Shown here: positions 55,640-64,000 of the stretch, piece after piece
Layout: each line of letters starts with the position of its first letter
Numbering within the stretch: the first letter of the stretch is position 1
From: Leguminivora glycinivorella
Lineage: Eukaryota > Arthropoda > Insecta > Lepidoptera > Tortricidae
Direction: 5' to 3'
Assembly (NCBI RefSeq): GCF_023078275.1
Contig: NC_062983.1
Location: forward strand, 13,633,001-13,697,000
DNA: 64,000 nucleotides
The notes under the pieces: generated by a model
Told to the model about the DNA's origin: nothing
What the model saw: only the letters and a program-made list of their open reading frames with translations
Databases searched by the model: none
Made by a program: the position numbers and the translations under genes

Positions 55640-57435
55640 ATGTAACTCCACAATTTCGGTCATTTATTCATAAAACACAGATTATAAAACAAATACACCT
55701 TAAATTAAACACAAACACACACAAATCAGTCCTTATATCTAAAATTTCCCTTATAAACTAAACTACAAAATAAAATCCCCCAAATCCGATCCCTGCGGAA
55801 GAGTGCCCATAATGCTGGCCACATTTCCCCGCTGGATGGCAATGCCAATCCTCTGTCCCAGGAATGAACCAGCCCTAGGATCCCTGGTGGTGTCAAGGAG
55901 CCTTTTCTTTAATTCCTTGAAGAAATTTCGCGCATCCTGACACCAAGGCCCTAAAGTTTCCACTGCAAACGCCGCAAATACGTGGTTACTTAAAAGACCA
56001 GCATATTTGCGGCGCTTCAGTGCTTCAGCCGTTGCCGCTGCCCCGCCCGGCCTTAAAGAAGTAGAGGCCAAATGGGACGGCGCCAAGGTATCCACGCAGG
56101 TTGCATCCCAAATGAGCGGCCGTCCCATTCGCCAGGGAATAAGGGTCATTCCGTCGGGTCTCTTCCCGTCATCACGCACGAGACCGGGTGGCTCCAAAAC
56201 GGACGGCACGCCAACGCTGACCAGAGCCCGGCGAATAACATCATTAAGGCTGGCGTGGCGCGAAAACCGACCGGCACTCTTCCGGCACGAAAGACCGTGA
56301 TACCCCCGACTGTCAACCTCAACTCCGCAAGGACAGCGGTGAGGAACAACCAACTCAGCTCCTAAGCGGAGGCCGACCGCCAAACGTAGGGAGTTGTTAT
56401 CCAAAAGTGTAGCGCAGTTGCTGGAGGGATACGCCTGAAGCCAATACCCTGACTCCTTTTCGGAAGTAGCCAGGAGACGGGCTTTCTCCTCCCTAGAGGT
56501 GGCAGAGTTAAGCAGAGACACTTGGACCTGGAGACAGAGAGGTTCATCCCACGCCCTCTGAACGTGTAACTCGGAAGGCAACTCCACGTTAGGGCACGCC
56601 ACACGCCAAGCATTTACCGCATCCGACAGGTACGCCACCTCAAAGTCAGGTATTGACGGAGAGAGTATCTTTCCAACGAGGGATAGCGTACCATTGACGG
56701 ATGACAGAAAAGCAGGCAACGCAACACAAGAAACGCTCCTTAAACCCAGACCGCCGTAACGGATCGGTAAAGTCGCCTGCCGGAACTGTCTATCGTCGAG
56801 CTTAATATTGAAAATCTTTTGTACCACAACATGTATAGTGCTGTCGATCGCCTGGCACAAATTTAAATGTCTAAAAAAAGGACTGCACCTCATTGCATAA
56901 GTCAGCTTTGGGACAAAAAGGCAGAAACGAATGATAAAAAAGGCCATGTGGGCGTTAATTTTGAGTAGGCGGTGTCTGAATGCTCAGAGAAACGAAGCAT
57001 TTGGCCATCAACAAAGTCGGGGATTGCCTCGTCAAACACTGGGGCTCCAAGAAGCTGAAATGAGCTTTTTGACATCAACTTTATTCCCGGACAACCAACC
57101 TCAAACTCCCTGACTATTTCCGACTTGTTTGGGTGGTCGGGACTTATGTAGAGCTCACATTTGCTTGTATTCAACTCCAGGCCAATCTCAGCAAACTTTA
57201 CGATTAAGGACCGTAGGTCTCCCAAAACAGATCCTGCCTCCCCACCCAAGGTACCGTCATCCAAATACCAACAATTAAATTTTGAATTAAGCGCCGAAAT
57301 TATTGGATGAATCGCGAGGCTGAAGATAGCCGGCCCCATCGGATCTCCCTGCTGACAGCCCACTGCGGAGGGAATATTGTGAGGACCATACATCAGATCA
57401 GAGGGGTACCTATAGGTCTCTATTTAATGTAAATG
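55640..57435 (-). mobile_element. 5'-truncated non-LTR-type retroelement with R2-like endonuclease
   Basis: Minus-strand remnant that begins inside the reverse transcriptase palm and runs to a stop at 55763 plus a short 3' region. The upstream half of the RT and any ORF1 are missing. The order RT, thumb, CCHC finger, PD...D endonuclease is that of restriction-like-endonuclease LINEs (R2/R4/NeSL group), but similar text occurs in poorly classified invertebrate elements. No target duplication can be fixed. Confidence 0.7.
55763..57393 (-). pseudogene. Reverse transcriptase/endonuclease fragment, one frameshift
   Basis: Part 1 (57393-56902): GCQQGDPMGPAIFSLAIHP, then the catalytic YLDD in CWYLDDGTLGGEAGSV, and LELNTSKCELY. 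Part 2 (56947-55763): thumb/connector LPIRYGGLGLRSV, a zinc-finger-like CPCG...HGLSC, then KRPDGMTLIPW...IWDATCVD, matching PD-x14-D of restriction-like endonucleases. The two parts overlap by 46 bp in different frames; the slip lies near 56960-56990. Part 2 is a clean 394-codon ORF, so decay is recent. The plus-strand ORFs here are shadows. Confidence 0.8.
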
Positions 57436-57663
57436 TAACTACCTAATCCAACATTTCCGATACTACGTCAGTCGTTTCAAGTGTAGCAAGTGTAGCAACC
57501 CATTGGTGAGGTTAGGGAACATACCCAAACTACGTGACCATATTTGACTTACAAGATAATAATATTGTCTTCGGTTACCGCGATAGTTACTCATGAAATA
57601 AAACTATGGAAACGGATTATGTCACGTCCAAGATAATGTTGAGTGGACCCTGAAAGCTGAAAG

Positions 57664-58126
57664 TATACAAGGTGCTCGCGAGGAACCCGCATAACTTGAA
57701 CCACGCGTTTCTGAGGACAAAAGAAAGAAAAAATGTTATATGAATTTTAAAATTTTTCGCAAATTTTTTTTTTTTTTTTTTACTTTTTTGGACGTATTTT
57801 CACATATAAAGTAATTTTTATCCATGAAGTTGGCAATTAAAATGAGTTCCTTAATTTATTTTTCTAAAAACCAAATTTTTTGGAAGTTTTTCTTGTCACA
57901 TTTTGACATCTATCAATGACTACTGTGAGACTATGCTCCACAACTGCGCATCAGCGCCGTTAAGAAGACCTTTTCTGAGTAACAATACGGAAATGTTTTT
58001 TTTTTAATTGGCAATAACTCTGAAACTAGACGAAATCTAGAAAAGTTTATATGACATTTTAGTCTTAAAATGTGACAAAGAATATGCCGTTAAAGTTATA
58101 TGGGTTCCTCGCGAGCACCTTGTATA
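57664..58126. repeat. Non-autonomous element with TATACAAGGTGCTCGCGAGG ends (family H, copy 2)
   Basis: 463 bp. TATACAAGGTGCTCGCGAGG AACCC and its mirror at the right end. Contains a poly-T run near 57765 and AAAAGTTTATATGACATTTT. Confidence 0.8.
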
Positions 58127-58437
58127 TTGACAGCCAATAATATTTATTTGTTTACTTGCACATCACATCACGAATGATGTAAAGGTTAACTGGTTATTCC
58201 TAGGTCTTAATTAGTTAGCTACTCTAATAAAACTGGGCACTAACGGGGCAGTTAATGTGTCATAGTAAAAAGTCCGTAAAACAACCATAAAGATGGAAGA
58301 TAGCGTGCTTGATGACGGTACATTATTATTGTACAGTGGCTAGTTAATAAGCATCTATAATTATTTATTTATTTATTTATTTTAAAACATATTTCAATGA
58401 CATTACAGATAAATCCAATGCGTCATGAAACTTAAAT

Positions 58438-58500
58438 AATAAAAAAACCGGCCAAGTGCGAGTCGGACTCGCCCACCGAGGGTTCCGTACCTACAAAACT
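58438..58500 (+). repeat. Family J repeat, 5' end only
   Basis: AACCGGCCAAGTGCGAGTCG GACTCGCCCACCGAGGGTTC CGTAC is the start of a repeat very common in moths (recognised by wording). The rest is missing here. Confidence 0.65.
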
Positions 58501-58723
58501 ATTAGGTACTTTTACGTTACTCACATAAGTCTAAAGACTGGGCTAGGCTAGAAGTATAGGTTCTCTAATGAGCATAATTGTGTTTAGCGCCACCTCTCGA
58601 CGAATTCGCGAACTAATTAGCACAGCTTGCGTGAGGTCTTTTATAATGTTAACCAAATTCAACATTTTTTATTTTATTTTAAAGTAGGTGTTTTATGTAA
58701 AATTTCGTAGCTATAAATTTTAA

Positions 58724-58862
58724 CACCTTTATTCATAAACGTACACTAAAGTTATCCAGCCGATAAAGTTCGTTTGTCCCTTTCTATCACACCAATACGT
58801 CGGAAAGGGACAACCGAACTTTGTCGGCTTGATAACTTAGTGTACGTTTATGAATGACGGGG
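58724..58862. repeat. MITE family E (copy 2)
   Basis: 139-bp hairpin: TTATTCATAAACGTACACTA, AAGTTATCCAGCCGATAAAG, loop CTATCACACCAATACGTCGG, then the mirror arm ending GTTTATGAATGACGGGG. Confidence 0.9.
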
Positions 58863-59324
58863 TGAGTATTACCGTACTGTAAAAATGTAATGTATACGGA
58901 TTAATGAATTTAATATAGATAGGTAATTATTGATATGTGGCAAAACGAAGGAAATTGTTTACACCTTCGCAATAAGTATCTAATGATATTTTTTTAATTT
59001 ACCATGTTACTTCACGTACCTACTTAGGTACTTATTTTAAAAACTCTAAAAATGTCTATTGAGTTTCTGTCGCAGACCACCATGTGGCTTCTGCATATTC
59101 TGCGCTGTGATAGAGTTGCCATAGTAGGTATGTATATATTGTATAATAGGCAATAAGAGGCAAAAAACATATTGTGCTAAAATATTTAAAATACCTACAG
59201 TCATTTCCGAAACGTGTGAATTCACGTCAATACTTTCTTTTATCAGTATTACACGGAGTAGGTAAACGTTTCGTGGCAGCGGCAGCGCACACTGCAGAGA
59301 GCGCACGTGGACACCGGCGCGGCG

Positions 59325-59880
59325 CCACAGAATATATAATAGCACAAGTAAAGAAGGCCCACTGCTTTGATGTTTCCGAAATGCCGCCTTTTTAAATACC
59401 TACAACATTTTTACAAAGAAACGAGCCGCACGTGCGCGGCGTCCGGTGATAGGGTTACCAATGGATCCAAACGAATTAATACTCACATTAAATGTTATAT
59501 TATTATATTCAAGTCTTGAGTACTTTCTAGGTATATACGCTGTATTTATATATTTTTGTTCAAGGTTCCAACATCACAAGCCTTATTGAACTTTTCCGTG
59601 GGACTTAATCAGTAGTAGATCTGTATAAGAATATCTTTTGGTATTTATTTTATTCAACATGTCTATTTAATTAAGTATTATTAGCCATTCCACCCGCGGA
59701 CATCGCTTAAAAAACCTCGCGACGTAAAGTAACAATAGAAAGTGCGAACGTGCATTCCGTGAGAATGTGTGCCACCCCTGAGTAGGCCGCGAACTCGCGG
59801 CCACAGCTCGCGGCCGCCAGGATATACTTGTAGCGCGGCGATAGGATAGCGGAGTGAGCCGCCCCTGGCAGCGCCAGCGG
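59325..59880 (+). repeat. Dispersed repeat family G (copy 2, interrupted)
   Basis: Block 1 (59325-59460): CACAGAATATATAATAGCAC, GAAGGCCCACTGCTTTGATG, GAGCCGCACGTGCG. Block 2 (59827-59877): TACTTGTAGCGCGGCGATAG, GAGTGAGCCGCCCCTGG. The interval holds a worn family F tail (59548-59660) and a GC-rich piece with an unrecognised minus-strand ORF. Confidence 0.6.
59548..59660 (+). repeat. Family F retroposon, worn 3' part
   Basis: CAACATCACAAGCCTTATTG, CGTGGGACTTAATCAG and TCTGTATAAGAATATC parallel the family F tail. Confidence 0.55.
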
Positions 59881-60625
59881 ACGCGTCTGTGTGCGTGAGC
59901 TAGGTATGCATACAACTACAACTGCTGTAGGCACCGCCCCCCCCCCTCAGCGCGTCCTCTGCGGCGCGGCGATAATCACCTAGCCCTAAGGCTCTGGTTT
60001 TTCTGGCCCGTCACACGTGCCCGGCGGCGTTTGGATGTGAGCCGCATGTACCGCTGTGCCACACGCTGTCGGTCGCGGGTGCGTGCCACGCACTGCGTGG
60101 GTTTTCTGACCCTTGGTCACCCGTCGTCGGCGACGGAACTCAGAAGCTCTGGTAGACTGATTTTTGAACTGTTGTGTTGTGCTCTGATCAAAATGAATGC
60201 AAAAATACTTACATTGTAATTCTTAGAGGAAGAAGATTATACGCGACTTAATCCGTCCATATAAATATTAATATTACCCAAAAAAAGAGACAGTCAAACG
60301 ATATTTTTGTATGAAACCGGCAAAAAGAAAGTGAAATTTTTAACTTGGTACTCAACTCAAACACTTGCATTGTAGTAAAGAAAAAATTACATCATATATT
60401 CGATTAAGTATATCGAAAACAGTTCACAGAAGTACAATTCATCCATTGAATTACTATGTACTAACATACTAGAAATTACACCCCAAACAAAGTCTGTGCT
60501 CTGGCCGGCAGCGCGCGGCGCATGCGTGGGGAGGTACCGTGTCATAGAGTAAGACTTGACCAATGACCACCTAGACGCGACACTCTTAGTGTAGACCTTT
60601 TTTTATACTTTTTGTAAAATACTAA

Positions 60626-60765
60626 CCCCCTTATTCATAAACGCACACTAAAGTTATCAAGCCGATAAAGTTCGTTTGTCCCTTTTCGGCGTATTGGTGT
60701 GATAGAAAGGGACAAACGAACTTTATCGGCTTGATAACTTTAGTGAACGTTTATGAATAAGGGGG
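60626..60765. repeat. MITE family E (copy 3)
   Basis: 140-bp hairpin CCCCCTTATTCATAAACGCA...AACGTTTATGAATAAGGGGG flanked by TAA on both sides. The loop TCGGCGTATTGGTGTGATAG is the reverse complement of the loop in the 58.7-kb copy, i.e. inserted in the other direction. Confidence 0.92.
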
Positions 60766-60766
60766 T

Positions 60767-61584
60767 AAGTAGTTTAATTTTAGCACTATCATACATTGTG
60801 CTATGTTTAAGTTCTACTAAGTGAAACAAAAATACATTATTGATTTTTTCATATACCTATTTTAATTGCCCTTGAAGAAAATCATAGGTTATTATTGTAT
60901 GAAAATATCGATTAGAACTCGTGTTAGAACTGTGTAGTATTCATAAGTATAACGTGAAATAAATTTAACATTTCTCTTTTATATATTACAAACAGAATAT
61001 AATCACAATTACTATACTTCATTACCTACATGTCAAGTCTGTGCGATTATGATGCGATTAATCTATGATTTCGTTCAACAAAATGGCAGCGATAGCTTCG
61101 CGTTTGAGGAGCGCGTCCCTTCATTGAAATAATTACTTAAATAAAGATCGATTAACATAGCGTGTATACTAACCGATGAAATGTGACACGTCAGTTTTAT
61201 TCGATTTTCTCGTATGGCTTAAACAGCATCTTGTTGCGCAGGAAGGCATTTTTACATTTTATTTGTGTGCAGGCAGAAACATAAGTCCAATGGACTTATG
61301 TTTGTAGCGCAAACGTTTTGCTCGCAGTGTCCTCTCTAGTATTACCTCAATGAGTTCATCATTATCTTTAGTGAAGTCAGTCATTTTCCATATCAAGACG
61401 CCACCCGCCGTCCGTTGCTATTGTACAAAACGAATACAGACCGTCGCGTGCGGCGTGTGACCTTCGCCCGTCGAACCACCCGCCGCCGGCGACGTTTCAA
61501 AGAAACCACCCTCAAACATTTCCGAACAAAACATTCGAACGTCGTCAGTCGCGGACCCGCGTAAAAAACCACAACACATTCTAT
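60767..61584. other. Gene-free stretch
   Basis: A perfect palindrome AAACATAAGTCC-AAT-GGACTTATGTTT lies near 61279-61305. The basic-rich minus-strand ORFs at 61393-61624 match nothing I know. Confidence 0.45.
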
Positions 61585-62505
61585 GAACATTGGTCAAGTG
61601 CGAGTCGGTTTTCGACTTTTCCATACAAAGAACTCATGAGCGCCTGAACGATTGTGATGGCAAAGTTAACTTTTCGCACTTTCAAGACTTTACGTATATA
61701 TCTCGGAAACGATAAGAGATAGAGCAAAATGGACTTCAGATTTGGCACAAATTCTATGTTTTCGTCAACAGAGACCTTTTTTTGGACCGATTTGAACAAA
61801 ATTTTGCTCAGTCCACTTACAAACGGTCTTAAGCGCCTCCTTTTTAGTAGAAACTTAAGTCATTTTGGCAAATGAAAAAAAAAATTGAACAATTTCTAAA
61901 AAGAAAAAGACAGAAATGAATTTCTTTCTACCTGTCCATCACGCTTACAAAATTTTAAGACGTTTAGTACTGCTTGCAGCGTCAGTGAGTGAAAATCTTA
62001 ATTTGAGTTTTTTTCTCGTAAGTCCGACTTACGCTTGACTGTAGATTTCTAATAGGTTTTCCTGTAATCTACAGGTAGAGGGCTATCTCGTGTATTTTTT
62101 TGAAAATTTTACGCTAAGTAGTTTCGGAGATAAGGGGGGAATGGTCATTTTTTGTCTATTTTCTTAAATTACTTCTAAAGTACCAAAATAAAAAATTAAA
62201 AAAAAATATATTTCAAATGCTCATAAAATGCTCTTTCATTTGATATATAACACAATATAGTTTTAATAACTTTGATTTTTAATTTTCAAGTTTACCCCCC
62301 AAAAGTGACCCCTATGATTAAATTTCATTTAATTAAATTACATGTCCGTCTTTGGGCCACAGGTTTACATATGTGTACCAAATTTCAAGTAAATCGGCCC
62401 AGTAGTTTCGGAGAAATCGGCTGTAACAGAGGGACAGACAGACACACGAGTGATCCTATAAGGGTTCCGTTTTTCCTCTTTGAGGTACGGAACCCTAAAA
62501 AACAG
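61585..62505 (+). repeat. Family J repeat, nearly complete
   Basis: Starts GTCAAGTGCGAGTCGGTTTT and ends GGTTCCGTTTTTCCTCTTTG AGGTACGGAACCCTAAAAAA, with CAGTAGTTTCGGAGAAATCG and GGGACAGACAGACACACGAG near the 3' end. About 920 bp, non-coding. The wording matches an abundant lepidopteran element. Confidence 0.65.
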
Positions 62506-62551
62506 TAAGTAAATAAGAACATGAAGAAAAACAAACAATAAAAGTTTACAA

Positions 62552-62965
62552 CTAAACAATTGATTTGGGCGATGACGTAACAGCGTGGCTCCGTTGCGTC
62601 GTTTGCCCCGGTGTAGGATTCGGCAGGTTGCCCCGGAACCGCCGAAAAACCACACCTTTCGGCCAGAAGTCTGCGCTCGCGATGGTGTCCTGCAGCGGCC
62701 GCGGCACGCGCACAACGAACGAACTGAAGTGCACGTAGTGACGCGACTGCAGCTGTTGCACCCTCAGCGTGTAGCCAGTCTTCCGGCGAACGTAGTCCAC
62801 CACCTCGGCTGCCACGGCGGAGTAGTGCAGGCGGGACACATACAGCGCCCTACTGGGTGTTGCGACCCGTAGACCAGAATTAACCGGCTCTGCAGTGCCA
62901 CACACAGTCTTTCGAGGCGCCCTACGTGTCTTGTTTTTTCTTTCCACCAGTGTGAATCCCTCCAA
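62552..62965 (-). pseudogene. Retroelement ORF1-like C-terminal fragment
   Basis: 137 codons without an ATG at the 5' end (the frame opens after a TAG at about 62980). Reads GFTLVERKNKTRRAP, ALYVSRLHYSAVAAEVVDYV, RRKTGYTLRVQQLQSRHY, FSSFVVRVP, DFWPKGVVFRRFRGNLP. The VSRL...VxDYV and WPKGVxFRRFRG words are those of the RNA-binding-type C-terminal domain of insect LINE ORF1/gag-like proteins often found next to Jockey-type RTs. Truncated; an ATTCACACTGG word is doubled at its start. Next to it lies the end of the family J repeat. Confidence 0.55.
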
Positions 62966-62969
62966 TCCA

Positions 62970-64000
62970 GTGTGAATCTATAATTATATCTTCTTAGTCG
63001 CTATTTTTTGTAACACTGGTTTCACATAAGGCAAACGTCTTTAAAATATATTTACAAGCTAGGAGCTCCTTCATTAGTCAATGCCTCATTGTACCTTAGG
63101 TATCACACACTCACAGTTACTATCTCTTCAATAAAGTTCTTCAAGCATTTTTAGTAGGTATAATATAATAGGTATATATTTTAGAAAATAATAACATTGA
63201 TCCTAGAGGCAGACACTTACCCTTCTGTTGAGTCCCAAACTTTTAGTTAGTTTCTAGTATTTTAGTGGTTAGCTGAGGTTTTTAAATTACACTGACATGT
63301 CAGCTCATAGATACAGAGGTCTGTAGCTTGCTAGCTTGAACGTTATTATTTGCCCCCACAATTCGACTACCTAACAAGTCAGGGGAAACATGTCCTTTAG
63401 AAACCCTACGATCCAAGATCGCGTGTTTTAAAGTGGGCTTTTGCGTTACGGGCCTTATGGGCTTATGCCCAAGATTATGATATAAATACCAGCAGTAATA
63501 TTGCATCAACTTTATTTTTCTAGTCTACCTTCCCCAGTCCCCACCAATATTAGTAATTCGTGCGGTTGCGTCAAATACGACCATGTAAAATGTGAAACAG
63601 TATTTTATAATTAAAGTGACTATACGAGTAGATGTAGATATTAATGAATGAGTTTATCATAATAAGATCAAGAACCAAGATCTTAATTCATAACAATAAA
63701 GTCAAATCACATATTTGTATTAGTTAAGTCTTTGCATATACTTCTGATTAAATGGTTATGTTATAGTATTATTAGCATCCTATCTGCCTCACTATTTATT
63801 ACTTGATATTTTTTACCTTTATTTTAATAAAGAAATATTTGAAAATAAACAAAGATTATCATTTTAACAGTTCGAGAGCAAGTCGAAATAAAATACTCAT
63901 GTGCCCCTTAGTGCCATCGACTCGCCAGACAAAATAAACACCACATTTATATTAATAAAATTCATTGTTTTTGTGAACGATCACGATCCGCTTAGTATTC
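62970..64000. other. Gene-free end of window
   Basis: AT-rich. A 69-codon minus-strand ORF (63300-63509) has no recognised similarity. No transposon ends identified. Confidence 0.45.

Noticed and set aside
56007..56365. Plus-strand ORFs inside the retroelement
   Set aside because: Shadows of the minus-strand endonuclease-domain ORF.
59667..59934. Minus-strand ORFs with text such as SPRYKYILAAASCGREFAAY
   Set aside because: Partly family G repeat (also near 36.24 kb); no known protein family, no start or splice support.
61393..61799. Basic-rich minus-strand ORFs
   Set aside because: Overlap the family J repeat start and show no family similarity.
1..64000. CRISPR arrays, operons, bacterial-type signals
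   Set aside because: No regular direct repeats with unique spacers; all genes are eukaryotic with introns.

Overview
The window is nuclear DNA of an insect, almost certainly a moth or butterfly (Lepidoptera). It is AT-rich with intron-bearing housekeeping genes. It is loaded with short inverted-repeat elements and with a tRNA-headed/LINE-tailed repeat whose wording (3' part ending GTCCTATAATATTTA) I recognise from lepidopteran genomes. Nothing bacterial, viral or CRISPR-like is present. Exon structures were derived by hand from splice sites, reading-phase continuity and resemblance to known protein families; no search was run.

Layout. (1) 0-4.6 kb is gene-free and repeat-bearing. (2) 4.8-15.2 kb: an InaF-motif (TRP-channel partner-like) membrane protein in two exons, separated by a 9.9-kb intron. 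That intron holds a dead DD37E mariner, three copies of an unclassified repeat, a hAT-like element and several hairpin MITEs, some nested in each other. (3) 15.2-21.2 kb is gene-free. It contains a 3.43-kb element with 68-bp terminal inverted repeats and a 5-bp target duplication, carrying a GTCTCCA tandem array next to a TATA/Inr promoter and a splice donor. (4) 21.5-52.5 kb is a dense block of nine housekeeping genes: UTP25 (-), ATG4 (+), FNTB (-), MED6 (+), YAE1 (-), CDIN1 (+), POLR3F (+), OPA3 (-), GXYLT (+). The pairs UTP25/ATG4, FNTB/MED6, YAE1/CDIN1 and OPA3/GXYLT are head-to-head and probably share promoters. ATG4/FNTB, MED6/YAE1 and POLR3F/OPA3 are tail-to-tail. (5) 52.9-64 kb is repeat territory: a 5'-truncated non-LTR-type reverse transcriptase with an R2-like endonuclease domain, a LINE ORF1-like fragment, and MITEs.

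The genes do not form one pathway. They cover pre-rRNA processing (UTP25), autophagy (ATG4), protein prenylation (FNTB), Pol II Mediator (MED6), Fe-S protein maturation (YAE1), a CDAN1-partner nuclease-like protein (CDIN1), Pol III (POLR3F), mitochondrial membrane biology (OPA3) and Notch O-glycan extension (GXYLT).

The most unusual signals are: (a) decayed tandem copies of coding exons just downstream of the true exon in three genes (UTP25 twice, FNTB, GXYLT); (b) the 3.43-kb TGTC...GACA element with its own promoter module; (c) readable nested insertions; (d) single-base reading-frame breaks in ATG4 and FNTB, each looking like one lost G.
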